A DNA stretch of 64,000 nt, from NCBI RefSeq assembly GCF_012489685.1, contig NC_080043.1, positions 60,292,283 to 60,356,282 of the forward strand, given 5' to 3'. The notes under the pieces were generated by a model. That model was not told where the DNA came from. It saw only the letters and a list, made by a program, of their open reading frames with translations, and did not search any database. Origin of the DNA: Lotus japonicus. Lineage: Eukaryota > Streptophyta > Magnoliopsida > Fabales > Fabaceae. Position numbers and translations under genes: made by a program. Shown piece after piece: positions 20,443 through 32,258 of the stretch (positions are counted from its first letter, which is position 1; each line of letters starts with the position of its first letter).

Positions 20443-22229
20443 TTCTTTGAAAAAGAAATGAATATTATTAATATAAGAAGTCTGAGCCAAAAGTAACTTC
20501 AGACAAGAAACAGTGTACAATACGAGCTGAACCTGAAACAAGGCGACGAAGCTTCACCTTGCCCTAAGGAAAATAAACTCACCACCAACCCACAGAATGA
20601 CTAAGGACTAGTTCCCAAGAAATAGTCTCATTAAAACCTTGCTAGGCAAAACACAATGGGAAAAAACCTAGCAAGGAAAAAGAGTACACAATCCTGGGAA
20701 AGCCATTCTGCATCTGAATACAAATTTATAATTTAGCAGCAGCTATAATGGTCCCAAAATTAAATACAAATGACCAACATCAAGGTAGTATGCACATCTC
20801 CTATAACACTTATTGCTAACAACTAGAAGAATAAGAACCCTCCATTTTTCACACGAGCAACTTGTAATTCTAATTTGCAGCAACACCAATTTATTTTGTG
20901 TGAACCAACAACACAAACACCTTAAATGATATTCAGCAGCAATAAAAATCACATCAGCAATGCCACAAAACAGCACTTTCCTTAACAGCATCCTCATAGA
21001 AACACCCAACAGCAACAACACTTTTCATAACAGCAACAACAACAGGTTCACAGCATCAAAAACGATACAGCAACAGCAACAGGTCCACAGCAACAGCTCC
21101 AATTAACAGCAACAACACTAAAAAAAAAGCTCTAAAACATCACTCAATTAACAGCAACAGCAATATATTCACTACAATTTTAGTTTGTATGAGCCAGCAC
21201 TCTAAAACAGCAGTACCAGCACTCAAATAAAGGCTCAACAACAGTAAAAATCATCTCCTCTAGGCATCAATGTAAACCGTAACACCCCCTGTAATAGTTC
21301 AGCAGCCGTAAAAATAATGTTAGCAAGGCATCCAAAACATAAGCACAACAGTATTCTCATTGAAACACCACAGCACCCTTCCTTTTCCAATTTCAGTAGC
21401 AGCAACAGCCCAAATTGTATAACATCAACAACACTCTAATCCTTCATAAATCCACCCCAACAGCATAATAATCATAACAGCAACAGCACCACGTCCACAA
21501 CACCATCTCCAAATAACACCAGCAACAGGCCAGCAACACCAGTAGAATGACAGCAACACAAAACAAATAGGAGAATATGAATAATCCTCACCACCCCAAA
21601 TCAATAGCCCAGCGGTAACAGCATTGGGGCACTATTAAAATTAAGACACACCACATATGAAGGGCAGCATATAAAGAGCCACAAAAGTACAGCTCTATAA
21701 TGCTTATTGCAGCAACAACAACATGTAATGGCTGCAACCACCAGGATACCACAACCGCGGCTTCAAATTATAGTGACATAACCTGCAAAACTCATCAAAC
21801 ATTAGAAGAAAAACCCTACCCCCACTCCGCCAATCACCTTAACTATCCTCCCTTCAAAACCTCACCCACAACAACTTAGTTCTATCACACGCCTCCTTTG
21901 CTAAAGTATCAGCTCTTGTATTTGATTCACGCAATATATGAGCGACTGAGAAACAATCCACCTCCTGACGCAAATAGTCAATAGAATTCAACATATTCAG
22001 CAGCTTCCATGGCCTAGAACTCGCCGCTAGAACCCACCCCACCGTGAGCGTGCTATCACTCTCTATCATGATATGCTTATAATTATACTCCTTGCAGAAT
22101 TCCAGCGCCAGCAGAATAGCATGGACTTCGGCTTCATAGGCATAGATTAAGCCTAGAGGCTTTGAGAAAATTCCCAACTCCACCCAATGGCAATCAAATA
22201 ACACCCCCTGCACCCCCAATGCCAGGAGC
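20443..22229 (-). mobile_element. LINE-b: 5'-truncated LINE with 22-bp TSD and CAA/CAG-rich 3' UTR
   Basis: The flanks 20421-20442 and 22230-22251 are the same 22 bases, beginning AACTCACCGATTATAA: a textbook LINE TSD. Poly(A) appears as the T run at about 20437-20445. The coding tail is an RNase H domain at 21854-22229 on the minus strand. Between coding end and tail is about 1.4 kb of 3' UTR, very rich in CAGCAACAA-type words on the plus strand (about 20990-21560). Confidence 0.85.
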
Positions 22230-22231
22230 AA
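21854..22231 (-). pseudogene. LINE-b RNase H (RVT_3) C-terminal domain
   Basis: Minus-strand frame with AYEAEVHAILLALEFCKEY (catalytic glutamate region), HIMIESDSTLTVGWV (catalytic aspartate) and HILRESNTRADTLAKEA (C-terminal aspartate). The first residues read in a shifted frame, since GIGGAGGVLFD is expected before the CHW. The domain begins at the 5' truncation point, so this is a passenger fragment, not a working gene. Confidence 0.8.
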
Positions 22232-22251
22232 CTCACCGATTATAATTTTTT

Positions 22252-23740
22252 AATGTCTTCTAATTTAAAAAACTTATAATTTTTTAATGTTTAAATAAAA
22301 AACAAAAAACATAAAAACATAAAAAGAATAAATATAAAGTTTTGATTATAAAGTTTTTTCATCATTGTTTTCCAATGGAACAAAAAAAAAAGTTTTTTCA
22401 TCATTAAACTGCCAAATAAATATGATTATTATGTGCCATTTTTTTTGTAGGAATCGCAAAATTTGTTTATTATTTTGATTTTTTAAAAAAATATGTTTTT
22501 AGTTTTTGTTATGATATAATTTAAAAGTGAATATCTTTCGAAAAAATATATATTTTTATGTTGATTTTGTAATTAATAGTTTTTTATTTAAGGTTATTAA
22601 TTAGTTAATAGGAAGAAAATAGGAAACAAATAGTTCATTAAAAATTTGCACTTAAGAGGGAATATGTTTTGAAAATAAAATTTTAATATTTTTTATTTTT
22701 TTTAGATTTATCTTAAAAGTTAATATGTTTGGAAAAATATATTTAGCTTTTTTTATTGTAATTGTAAGTTTTTAAAATTTTTATAATAATAAAGGTTCAT
22801 AATAACTTAACATTTATAGTTTTTTTGTTGAACTTGAAGCTAACATTCGTAGTTAAATGTAATAATTGTTTTTGAAACTATAGTTAAATGTAATATGAAA
22901 TGGTTGGAATGATGAATAAAACTTGTTTTTGCTGTTAAAAACTTACTACCTACATTCCTATTTATTATGAAATGGTTGGAGAGAAATTCAATATTAATGT
23001 TTTATTTGAAATTCAAATTATTCATAGGAAACAAGCATTAAATGGTGATTTTATTCATTTATTTTATTAAATAATTATTGGAATAATAATTTTCATTTTG
23101 GAGGGAAACTACATGTCTAGGATGAGGAGATGTGACATAAGTCTTTTAGTAAAAAACCATCTTCAGGAATAAACAAGAATTGATTATTTTTTTAACTTTA
23201 ATAAAATAATATTATGAAATAGAAATCAATTGTATTAAATAGGAAAAAGAAAATTTTAATAATGGATAAAAATTGTAGTGTTTAAAATTGGAATTAATTA
23301 TTTCAATCAATATTAATGTTATTTAGTCAAACTTTTATTAAATTTAATTAATAATTGATATATAGTAAAGGATATGTATTTAGTATCCGAACTAATAAAA
23401 AAATTTAAAATTTGAATTGCAATTAAGTTTTTTTTTTCAAAATGAATTGCAATTAAGTTTATATGCAAATTTAAAATAGAAAATAAAATGTACTCTTAAT
23501 AAGTATGACAAACTTGTTAAAAAAAAATATGACCAACTAATGCCAATTTTCAAAATTTGAAATGAGTAGTTAATACTTTCAAAAATAAATAGTTTTTTTT
23601 TAACTTAAAATAAATAGAGTTAATAAGTAACATATTTGGAATGTTCTTTTTTGACAATAGTTACACAGATCATAAATATCATTGCCTATTTAATGAGATA
23701 CTAAGTTTTGGTAGGAATAGTCATTTATAGTGAGAAAAAA
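22252..23740. other. AT-rich DNA including a repeat shared with 40.5-40.9 kb
   Basis: No gene. About 22897-23165 (AATATGAAATGGTTGGAATG ... GGAGGGAAACTACATGTCTAGGA) is clearly similar to 40527-40810. The similarity resumes around 23265-23320 against 41335-41390, on the far side of a LINE insertion in the other copy. Confidence 0.6.
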
Positions 23741-24039
23741 ATCGACTACTAATTTTTTTGTTTTGAAAATGTAAATATATTATAATAAAAATTTTTGAGA
23801 ACAACCTCTCTCAAGTGAGAAAAATAACAACCAGGCAAGAAAAAGGTAACAATAAAACAAGAAGGAAGGGAAAACAACAGAAAGAAAACAACAACAAAAA
23901 ACATGAGAGGAAGAGATAAACACAGCAACCACCGTCCCAATGAAGTAGCAGTATAAGAAGGTAATAGCAGCACCATGAGAGAAAGAGCCCTTGGAGATGG
24001 AAATAATATCAGTTAGAGCTTACCCTAAACAGGGGAAGA

Positions 24040-24432
24040 CCTGAGAACACCTGTTTTGGCTAAATGGTCTGCTAGGCCATTTGCCTCCCTGTACATATGC
24101 GTTATTCCAAGGCAATTAACTTCTGCCATTAGCATGTCAATCTGAAATAAGTCCTGAGACAGTTTCCATGGCCTATTCTAGTCGGACGAAACCCATCCCA
24201 CTGCAAGTGCAGAATCTGATTCAATTAAAACATGGTGAAGCTGGAATTGCTTACAGAACAATAGTGCATTCAGGATAGCTTTAACTTCTGCCTCATAGGC
24301 CCAGGCAGTTCCAGCATTTGCAGAAAACACTCCCAGAATCCTCCTCAAAGAGTTTCGTAAACCCCCCCCCCCAAAACCACTTGGGCCAGGATTCCCCAGA
24401 GAGGAGCCATCAGCGATTCTTGAGACATGCAT
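24040..24432 (-). pseudogene. LINE-c RNase H remnant
   Basis: The minus-strand frame 24432-24178 reads IADGSSLGNPGPSGFGGG, then AYEAEVKAILNALLFCKQF, HHVLIESDSALAVGWV and a stop. Past the stop, homology continues as NRPWKLSQDL ... ITHMYREANGLADHLAKTG, the C-terminal RNase H motif, to about 24040. A poly-C run at 24361-24370 may be a mutated or mis-sequenced site. Confidence 0.75.
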
Positions 24433-24501
24433 GTCCCAGACATTTTCAGAGATGAAGTTTCCATTTTGAAGAATGAGAGAATTCCTATCAAGCCAGATGC
24501 A

Positions 24502-24801
24502 CTAACACAGAGAAAAAGGAATTAGTTCCCATAATACTTGGTCAGAAACACTTCTGAGGGAATTCCATTCCAGAATTAATCCTTCAAGGTTTTGGTGGCA
24601 GCACCAAAGAATGCCCTCACGAACCATTACTGAGTACCAAAGCTTCCAAATCCTCTCACAGTGGATTAGCAAGTGGTTAGTAGTTTCCACCAACAGACCA
24701 CAAATGCTGCATAGCCCAGAATTTTCCACCGTAACGCCTCTCTTCATCAGATTATCTTTAACAACAATTCTATTCAAGCAAGTTTGCCAAAGGAATATCA
24801 C
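24502..24801 (-). pseudogene. LINE-c zf-RVT segment
   Basis: Frame with FLWQTCLNRIVVKDNLMKRG, CSICGLLVETTNHLLIHC and WKLWYSV, the zinc-binding reverse transcriptase C-terminal domain (PF13966-type) found just upstream of RNase H in plant LINEs. A stop and frame change separate it from the RNase H remnant. Confidence 0.75.
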
Positions 24802-24843
24802 GACTTTTGGTGGTGCAATTATACCAATTTTCTTGGATATAAT

Positions 24844-26064
24844 TGTAAGATCAAGTTTTGATCTAGTAGTACAACTCTATGTTTTGATGATTACAAGTTA
24901 ACCTTTTGATATGAACAATTGTGGTACTCTAACGTGTTTTTCTGAGTGTGCTATTTACAGGCTCTGACCTCAACTCAATCTCACACAAATCAGAAGCACT
25001 GTGTATAAAGGGTAACCCAAGCAACGCTTTCGCATTCACCATGTTCAGTATGAACAGTGGAAAAGCTTCAGAAGTTCTGAAGCTATACAAACTCTGATGT
25101 GGACTCAGTCGCTAGAAGCTCTGAAGATCCAGAAGTTCTGATAACCAAGAAACACTGAAGGTTCAGATGTTCTGATGGTGTAGAAGACTCTGAAGATCCA
25201 GAAGCTGAATAGTGGAAACTCTGATGTCCAGAAGCAAGAAACTCTGAAGGCCATGTTCTTCCCTCTGAGTTCAGAATCAGAAGATAGAATGGTCAGAGGA
25301 TCTGTGCTTTCCCTCTGACTCTGATCAACCGGCTTCACAAGTTCCAATATGAAGTATTCCTCTGATCAGAAGTCTCCTAGGTTAAAAGGTCAAGTCGCTA
25401 TCCAAGTACAAAAGCAAGTGTACCTTCCTGACGACCTACCTAACGTTCTCAGCCACAGCAGAAGCTGGATTTTCCAGAACTGCCCTCCAACGGTAGCATT
25501 TCCCATGCAACGCTCAACCCTAATCCTTGGAGTATATATAGAGGCTGAAGATTGAAAGAAGCGGCTAAGAAACTAAGAAGAAGCAATACACACGCGCAAG
25601 ACATATTCAAAATATTCTAAGCTTTCTTTCATCTGAAATTCATTGTGTTTACTATAAGCTTTTTAGAAGCAATTTCTTTGTAAACAAGAACTTCATATAC
25701 AGTTGTATAGTTTGCCTTTAGGAGATCAAGGTTGATCGGATCCTAGAGAAGACTAAGAGAGTGAATCTTAGTGTGAGCTAAGTCAGTGTAATTGTTAGTC
25801 ACTTGTAGGTTTCAAGTGCAGTTGTAACTCTTACCTGATTAGTGGATTGCCTTCATTCTAAGAAGGAAGAAATCACCTTAACGGGTGGACTGGAGTAGCT
25901 TGAGTGATTTATCAAGTGAACCAGGATAAAATCCTTGTGTGCTTTTCTATCTCTTATCTTTAGCACTTAAGTTCTCGAAAGATTTGTCAAAATCTTTAAG
26001 GTGGAAGTTTTGTTCTGAAAACGTTATTCAAACCCCCCCCTTTCTACCGTTTTTCATACCTTCA
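24844..26064 (+). repeat. element A 5' LTR
   Basis: It starts TGTAAGATCAAG and ends CATACCTTCA, 1,221 bp. A TATATATAG promoter motif lies at 25533-25541, followed by a leader. It is dense in AGAAGCTCTGAAGATCC-like words, so several false short frames recur in every copy of this LTR. Confidence 0.92.
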
Positions 26065-26066
26065 AT

Positions 26067-26078
26067 TGGTATCAGAGC
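26067..26078 (+). promoter_or_regulatory. primer-binding site (initiator Met tRNA)
   Basis: TGGTATCAGAGC, two bases after the LTR end, is the standard complement of the 3' end of plant initiator tRNA-Met used by most copia elements. Confidence 0.92.
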
Positions 26079-26136
26079 GCAAGTTCTGATTACCACACCT
26101 AACAGTGTTCAGTGATCCGGGCCGGTGTGAAAAACA

Positions 26137-28047
26137 ATGGCTGCCACCACCAGTGAAACTCAAAGAGATGGTTACAACGCAAAGCCTCCTATGTTCGATG
26201 GTCAAAGGTTCGAATATTGGAAAGATAGACTGGAAAGTTTCTTTCTGGGTTTCGATGCAGATCTCTGGGATATTATTGTGGATGGCTATGAGCGTCCAGT
26301 TGATGCAGATGGCAAGAAGATCCCAAGGTCAGAGATGACTGCAGATCAAAAGAAGCTGTACTCACAACATCACAAAGCAAGAGCAATTCTTCTAAGTGCT
26401 ATTTCCTATGAGGAGTACCAGAAGATTACAGATCGTGAGTTTGCTAAAGGCATTTTTGATTCTCTGAAGATGTCTCATGAAGGAAACAAGAAAGTCAAAG
26501 AATCAAAGGCATTGTCTTTGATCCAAAAGTATGAATCCTTCATCATGGAGCCAAATGAGTCCATTGAAGAAATGTTCTCCAGATTTCAATTGCTTGTAGC
26601 TGGCATACGACCTCTCAACAAGAGCTACACAACAAAAGATCATGTCATAAGGGTCATCAGGTGTCTTCCTGAAAGCTGGATGCCTTTGGTGACTTCAATA
26701 GAGCTCACGAGAGACGTTGAGAATATGAGTTTAGAAGAACTCATCAGCATTTTGAAATGCCATGAGCTGAAACGCTCAGAGATGCAAGATCTGAGGAAAA
26801 AGTCCATAGCCTTGAAATCCAAATCTGAAAAGGCTAAGGTTGAGAAGTCAAAGGCTCTTCAAGCTGAAGAAGAAGAATCTGAAGAAGCATCAGAAGATTC
26901 TGATGAAGATGAGCTGACTCTGATCTCCAAGAGACTCAACCGCATCTGGAAGCACAGGCAGAGCAAGTTCAAAGGCTCTGGAAAGGCAAAAGGCAAGTAT
27001 GAGTCCTCAGGCCAGAAGAAGTCTTCAATCAAGGAAGTCACATGTTTTGAGTGCAAAGAATCTGGGCACTACAAAAGTGATTGTCCAAAGTTGAAGAAAG
27101 ACAAGAAGCCAAAGAAGCACTTCAAGACCAAGAAGAGTCTGATGGTGACATTCGATGAATCAGAGTCAGAGGATGTTGACTCTGATGGTGAAGTCCAAGG
27201 ACTCATGGCCATTGTCAAAGACAAAGGAGCAGAGTCAAAGGAAGCTGTTGACTCTGACTCAGAATCAGAAGGAGATCCTAACTCAGACGATGAAAATGAG
27301 GTATTCGCTTCCTTCTCTACCTCTGAACTGAAACATGCTTTGTCTGATATCATGGATAAGTATAACTCTTTATTGTCTAAGCATAAAAAGTTAAAAAAGA
27401 ACTTATCTGCTGTCTCTAAGACTCCTTCTGAACATGAGAAAATTATTTCTGATTTGAAAAATGAAAATCATGCTTTGGTAAATTCTAACTCTGTGCTTAA
27501 GAACCAGATTGCTAAGTTAGAAGAAATTGTTGCCTGTGATGCCTCTGATTGTAGAAATGAATCTAAGTATGAAAAGTCTTTTCAAAGATTCCTAGCTAAA
27601 AGCGTGGATAGAAGCTTAATGGCTTCAATGATCTATGGCGTAAGCAGAAATGGAATGCATGGCATTGGCTATTCTAAACCAATTAGAAATGAGCCTTCTG
27701 TGTCTAAAGCTAAATCCTTGTATGAATGCTTTGTTCCCTCTGGTACCATATTGCCTGATCCTGTACCTGCTAAAATTGCTAAAAACCCTCTTAAAAAGGG
27801 ATCTTTCTCTATGACTAAATATCATGCAAATATTCCTTTAAAATATTATGTTGAGACACCCAAGGTGATCAGAACCTCTGGGGTAACTAACAAAAGAGGA
27901 CCCAGAAAGTGGGTACCTAAGGACAAGATTATCTATCTTGCAGATATCCTTGATAGCTCCACTGAAACACCAATCATGGTATCTGGACAGTGGATGCTCG
28001 CGTCACATGACGGGAGAAAAGCGTATGTTCCGAGAGCTGAAACTTAA
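26137..28047 (+). CDS. gag: element A Gag (copia type, UBN2-like) with zinc knuckle
   Basis: ATG at 26137 opens 636 codons. Residues about 15-60 carry the start motif [19 protein letters not shown] of copia gag (DUF4219/UBN2-type). The capsid-like region follows to about residue 220, then a lysine/glutamate-rich linker. The zinc knuckle [14 protein letters not shown] (CX2CX4HX4C) is at residues 303-316. An acidic serine-rich region and a coiled-coil-like stretch come next, then a basic C-terminus. The frame is completely open. It overlaps the pol frame by at least 110 nt, with pol in the +1 frame; the last residues (after VSGQWML) are the protease codons read out of frame. Either a programmed +1 frameshift links gag to pol or one indel occurred here; element B lacks this region. 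Confidence 0.85.
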   Translation: MAATTSETQRDGYNAKPPMFDGQRFEYWKDRLESFFLGFDADLWDIIVDGYERPVDADGKKIPRSEMTADQKKLYSQHHKARAILLSAISYEEYQKITDREFAKGIFDSLKMSHEGNKKVKESKALSLIQKYESFIMEPNESIEEMFSRFQLLVAGIRPLNKSYTTKDHVIRVIRCLPESWMPLVTSIELTRDVENMSLEELISILKCHELKRSEMQDLRKKSIALKSKSEKAKVEKSKALQAEEEESEEASEDSDEDELTLISKRLNRIWKHRQSKFKGSGKAKGKYESSGQKKSSIKEVTCFECKESGHYKSDCPKLKKDKKPKKHFKTKKSLMVTFDESESEDVDSDGEVQGLMAIVKDKGAESKEAVDSDSESEGDPNSDDENEVFASFSTSELKHALSDIMDKYNSLLSKHKKLKKNLSAVSKTPSEHEKIISDLKNENHALVNSNSVLKNQIAKLEEIVACDASDCRNESKYEKSFQRFLAKSVDRSLMASMIYGVSRNGMHGIGYSKPIRNEPSVSKAKSLYECFVPSGTILPDPVPAKIAKNPLKKGSFSMTKYHANIPLKYYVETPKVIRTSGVTNKRGPRKWVPKDKIIYLADILDSSTETPIMVSGQWMLASHDGRKAYVPRAET

Positions 28048-31000
28048 GCCTGGAGGCGAAGTTGGCTTCGGAGGAAATGAAAAGGGTAAAATTGTTGGTA
28101 CTGGTACTATTTGTGTAGATAGTAGTCCATGCATTGATAATTTTTTATTGGTAGACGGCTTAACACATAACTTATTGTCTATAAGTCAATTAGCTGACAA
28201 GGGTTATGATGTTATATTCAATCAAAAGTCCTGCCGGGCTGTAAGTCAGATCGATGGCTCTGTTCTGTTTAACAGCAAGAGGAAGAACAACATTTATAAG
28301 ATCAGATTATCTGAGTTGGAGGCTCAGAATGTGAAGTGCCTTCTGTCTGTTAATGAAGAGCAGTGGGTATGGCATAGACGGTTAGGGCATGCCAGTATGA
28401 GAAAGATTTCTCAGCTGAGCAAGCTAAACCTTGTCAGGGGCTTACCCAATCTGAAGTTCGCTTCAGACGCTCTTTGTGAAGCATGTCAGAAAGGCAAATT
28501 CACAAAAGTCCCTTTCAAGGCAAAGAATGTTGTCTCAACCTCAAGGCCGTTGGAACTTCTGCATATCGACCTTTTTGGACCAGTGAAAACTGAGTCTATA
28601 GGTGGCAAGAGATATGGGATGGTTATCGTTGATGACTATAGCCGCTGGACATGGGTAAAGTTTCTAACCCGCAAGGATGAGTCTCATGCTGTGTTCTCTA
28701 CCTTCATTGCTCAAGTGCAAAACGAGAAGGCTTGTAGGATTGTGCGTGTCAGAAGTGACCATGGTGGAGAGTTTGAGAATGACAAGTTTGAGAGTCTGTT
28801 TGATTCCTATGGAATTGCACATGATTTCTCTTGTCCCAGAACTCCTCAACAAAATGGTGTTGTTGAGAGGAAGAACAGAACTCTTCAGGAGATGGCTAGG
28901 ACCATGCTCCAAGAAACCGGCATGGCTAAGCACTTTTGGGCAGAGGCAGTAAATACAGCATGTTACATTCAGAACAGAATCTCTGTGAGACCAATTCTGA
29001 ATAAGACTCCTTATGAATTGTGGAAGAACATAAAACCCAACATTTCTTATTTTCATCCTTTTGGCTGTGTTTGTTATGTTCTCAATACTAAGGATAGATT
29101 GCATAAATTTGATGCTAAGTCTTCTAAGTGTCTATTACTTGGTTATTCTGATAGATCTAAAGGTTTTAGATTTTATAATACTGATGCTAAGACTATTGAA
29201 GAATCTATTCATGTTAGATTTGATGATAAGCTTGACTCTGACCAGTCAAAGCTAGTTGAAAAGTGTGCAGATTTAAGCATTAATGTTTCTGACAAAGGCA
29301 AAGCTCCAGAGGAAGTTGAGCCAGAGGAAGATGAACCAGAGGAAGAAGCTGGTCCCTCTAACTCACAAACTCTGAAGAAGAGCAGAATCACTGCAGCTCA
29401 CCCTAAGGAATTGATTCTGGGCAACAAAGACGAACCAGTCAGAACCAGATCTGCCTTCAGACCCTCTGAAGAGACCTTGCTGAGTCTGAAAGGATTGGTG
29501 TCCTTAATTGAACCCAAGTCCATAGATGAAGCTCTTCAGGACAAGGATTGGATTCTGGCCATGGAAGAAGAACTGAATCAATTTTCCAAGAACGATGTTT
29601 GGAGCTTAGTGAAGAAGCCTGAGAATGTTCATGTTATTGGAACGAAATGGGTATTCAGAAACAAGCTAAATGAGAAAGGAAAAGTAGTCAGAAACAAGGC
29701 AAGGCTAGTTGCTCAAGGCTACAGCCAGCAGGAAGGAATAGACTACACTGAAACATTTGCTCCGGTAGCAAGACTGGAGGCAATTAGACTGTTGATCTCC
29801 TTCTCAGTAAATCACAACATAGTTCTACATCAGATGGACGTAAAGAGTGCCTTCCTAAATGGTTATATCTCAGAGGAAGTCTATGTTCATCAACCCCCAG
29901 GTTTTGAAGATGAAAAGAAACCAGACCATGTGTTCAAATTAAAGAAATCACTCTACGGTCTGAAGCAAGCTCCCAGAGCATGGTATGAGAGACTTAGCTC
30001 ATTCCTTCTGGAGAATGAGTTTGTAAGGGGTAAAGTAGATACAACTCTTTTTTGCAAGACTTATAAAGATGATATCTTAATTGTGCAAATTTATGTGGAT
30101 GATATTATATTTGGTTCTGCTAATCAATCTCTATGCAAAGAATTTTCTGAGATGATGCAGGCTGAATTTGAGATGAGTATGATGGGAGAATTAAAGTACT
30201 TTCTGGGAATACAAGTTGATCAAACACCAGAAGGAACATATATCCATCAGAGCAAGTACACTAAAGAACTTCTGAAGAAGTTCAATATGCTGGAATCTAC
30301 AGTGGCCAAGACTCCAATGCATCCTACATGCATTTTGGAGAAAGAAGATAAAAGTGGTAAAGTATGTCAGAAGCTCTATCGTGGAATGATAGGTTCACTT
30401 CTATACTTAACTGCATCTAGGCCAGACATATTATTTAGTGTTCACTTATGTGCTCGTTTCCAATCAGATCCAAGGGAAACCCACTTAACTGCTGTTAAGA
30501 GGATCCTAAGGTATCTGAAAGGCACCACTAACCTTGGCTTGATGTATAAGAAAACATCAGAGTATAAGCTTTCAGGTTATTGTGATGCTGATTATGCTGG
30601 AGATAGAACATAGAGAAAAAGTACTTCTGGAAATTGTCAATTTCTGGGAAGCAATCTAGTCTCATGGGCAAGCAAGAGGCAATCAACCATTGCACTATCA
30701 ACTGCAGAGGCAGAATATATCTCAGCAGCAATATGCAGCACTTGTAAGATCAAGTTTTGATCTAGTAGTACAACTCTATGTTTTGATGATTACAAGTTAA
30801 CCTTTTGATATGAACAATTGTGGTACTCTAACGTGTTTTTCTGAGTGTGCTATTTACAGGCTCTGACCTCAACTCAATCTCACACAAATCAGAAGCACTG
30901 TGTATAAAGGGTAACCCAAGCAACGCTTTCGCATTCACCATGTTCAGTATGAACAGTGGAAAAGCTTCAGAAGTTCTGAAGCTATACAAACTCTGATGAG

Positions 31001-32258
31001 GACTCAGTCGCTAGAAGCTCTGAAGATCCAGAAGTTCTGATAGCCAAGAAACACTGAAGGTTCAGATGTTCTGATGGTGTAGAAGACTCTGAAGATCCAG
31101 AAGCTGAATAGTGGAAACTCTGAAGTCCAGAAGCAAGAAACTCTGAAGGCCATGTTCTTCCCTCTGAGTTCAGAATCAGAAGATACAATGGTCAGAGGAT
31201 CTGTGCTTTCCCTCTGACTCTGATCAACCGGCTTCACAAGTTCCAATATGAAGCATTCCCCTGATCAGAAGTCTCCTAGGTTAAAAGGTCAAGTCGTTAT
31301 CCAAGTACAAAAGCAAGTGTACCTTCCTGACGACCTACCTAACGTTCTCAGCCACAGCAGAAGCTGGATTTTCCAGAACTGCCCTCCAACGGTAGCATTT
31401 CCCATGCAACGCTCAACCCTAATCCTTGGAGTATATATAGAGGCTGAAGATTGAAAGAAGCTGCGAGAATACTAGAAGCAATACACACGCGCAAGATATT
31501 CAAAATATTCTAAGCTTTCTTTCATCTGAAATTCATTGTGTTTACTATTAGCTTTTTAGAAGCAAATCTCTTGTAAACATTTCTTTGATAAACAGTTTGT
31601 TTAGTTCCTTTAGGAGATCAAGGTTGATCGGATCCTAGAGAAGACTAAGAGAGTGAATCTTAGTGTGAGCTAAGTCAGTGTAATTGTTAGTCACTTGTAG
31701 GTTTCAAGTGCAGTTGTAACTCTTACCTGATTAGTGGATTGCCTTCATTCTAAGAAGGAAGAAATCACCTTAACGGGTGGACTGGAGTAGCTTGAGTGAT
31801 TTATCAAGTGAACCAGGATAAAATCCTTGTGTGCTTTTCTATCTCTTTATCTTTAGCACCTAAGTTCTCGAAAGATTTGTATAAATCTTTAAGGTGGTAG
31901 TTTTGTACTGAAAACGTTATTCAAACCCCCCCTTTCTACCGTTTTTCATACCTTCAGCACTCAGATGCTCTGGATGAAACATCAGCTGGAGGATTATCAG
32001 ATCCTTGAGAGCAATATCCCAATTTATTGTGATAACACTGCTGCAATCTCGTTGAGCAAGAATCCTATCTTGCATTCAAGGGCAAAGCACATTGAGGTAA
32101 AGTATCACTTCATTAGAGATTATGTGCAGAAGGGCGTACTTCTTCTGAAGTTTGTTGATACTGACCATCAATGGGCAGATATCTTTACAAAGCCCTTAGC
32201 AGAGGATAGATTTAATTTTATTCTGAAAAATCTAAACATGGACTTTTGTCCAGAGTGA
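27938..32258 (+). pseudogene. pol: element A Pol: protease, integrase, RT, RNase H; broken by a stop and a solo LTR
   Basis: The frame from 27938 (a TTG, not a true start) has protease [14 protein letters not shown] with D near residue 17, and the HHCC integrase zinc domain (WHRRLGHA ... CEACQKGK). Integrase catalytic residues D211, D274 and E310 show exact DX35E spacing ([23 protein letters not shown]). The RT core includes [25 protein letters not shown] and YVDDIIFG at about 719-726, then RNase H from [13 protein letters not shown] at 30611-30613 stands where element B has GAG. The RNase H is further split by solo LTR 30743-31956 and resumes at 31957 ([24 protein letters not shown]) to the end DFCPE at 32258. 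Everything up to the stop is intact. Confidence 0.9.
30743..31956 (+). mobile_element. solo SIRE-like LTR inside RNase H of element A, TSD GCACT
   Basis: A complete LTR (TGTAAG...CTTCA, 1,214 bp) of the same family, in the same orientation, flanked by GCACT at 30738-30742 and 31957-31961. The uninterrupted version exists in element B (minus strand near 48541), where the same codons read through with a single GCACT. It differs from the other copies around 31560-31610, so it is a somewhat diverged subfamily member. Confidence 0.95.

Larger units (their letters stand above)
23745..24843 (-). mobile_element. LINE-c: L1-type LINE tail interrupted by copia element A
   Basis: Minus-strand LINE fragment whose poly(A) side lies near 23750 (T run on the plus strand). 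It carries RNase H and zf-RVT segments and is cut at 24844, where the copia LTR begins, so element A inserted into an older LINE. No TSD for the LINE could be found because the far side is lost or displaced. Confidence 0.65.

Noticed and set aside
20990..21560. CAGCAACA repeats as a CRISPR-like array
   Set aside because: No fixed repeat and spacer length; plant nuclear context; simple-sequence repeat in a LINE 3' UTR.
25105..25555. Recurrent 60-80-codon frames (for example MELVKPVDQS..., MKYSSDQKSP...) in every LTR copy
   Set aside because: They repeat only because the LTR repeats, overlap on both strands, and have no domain or start context.
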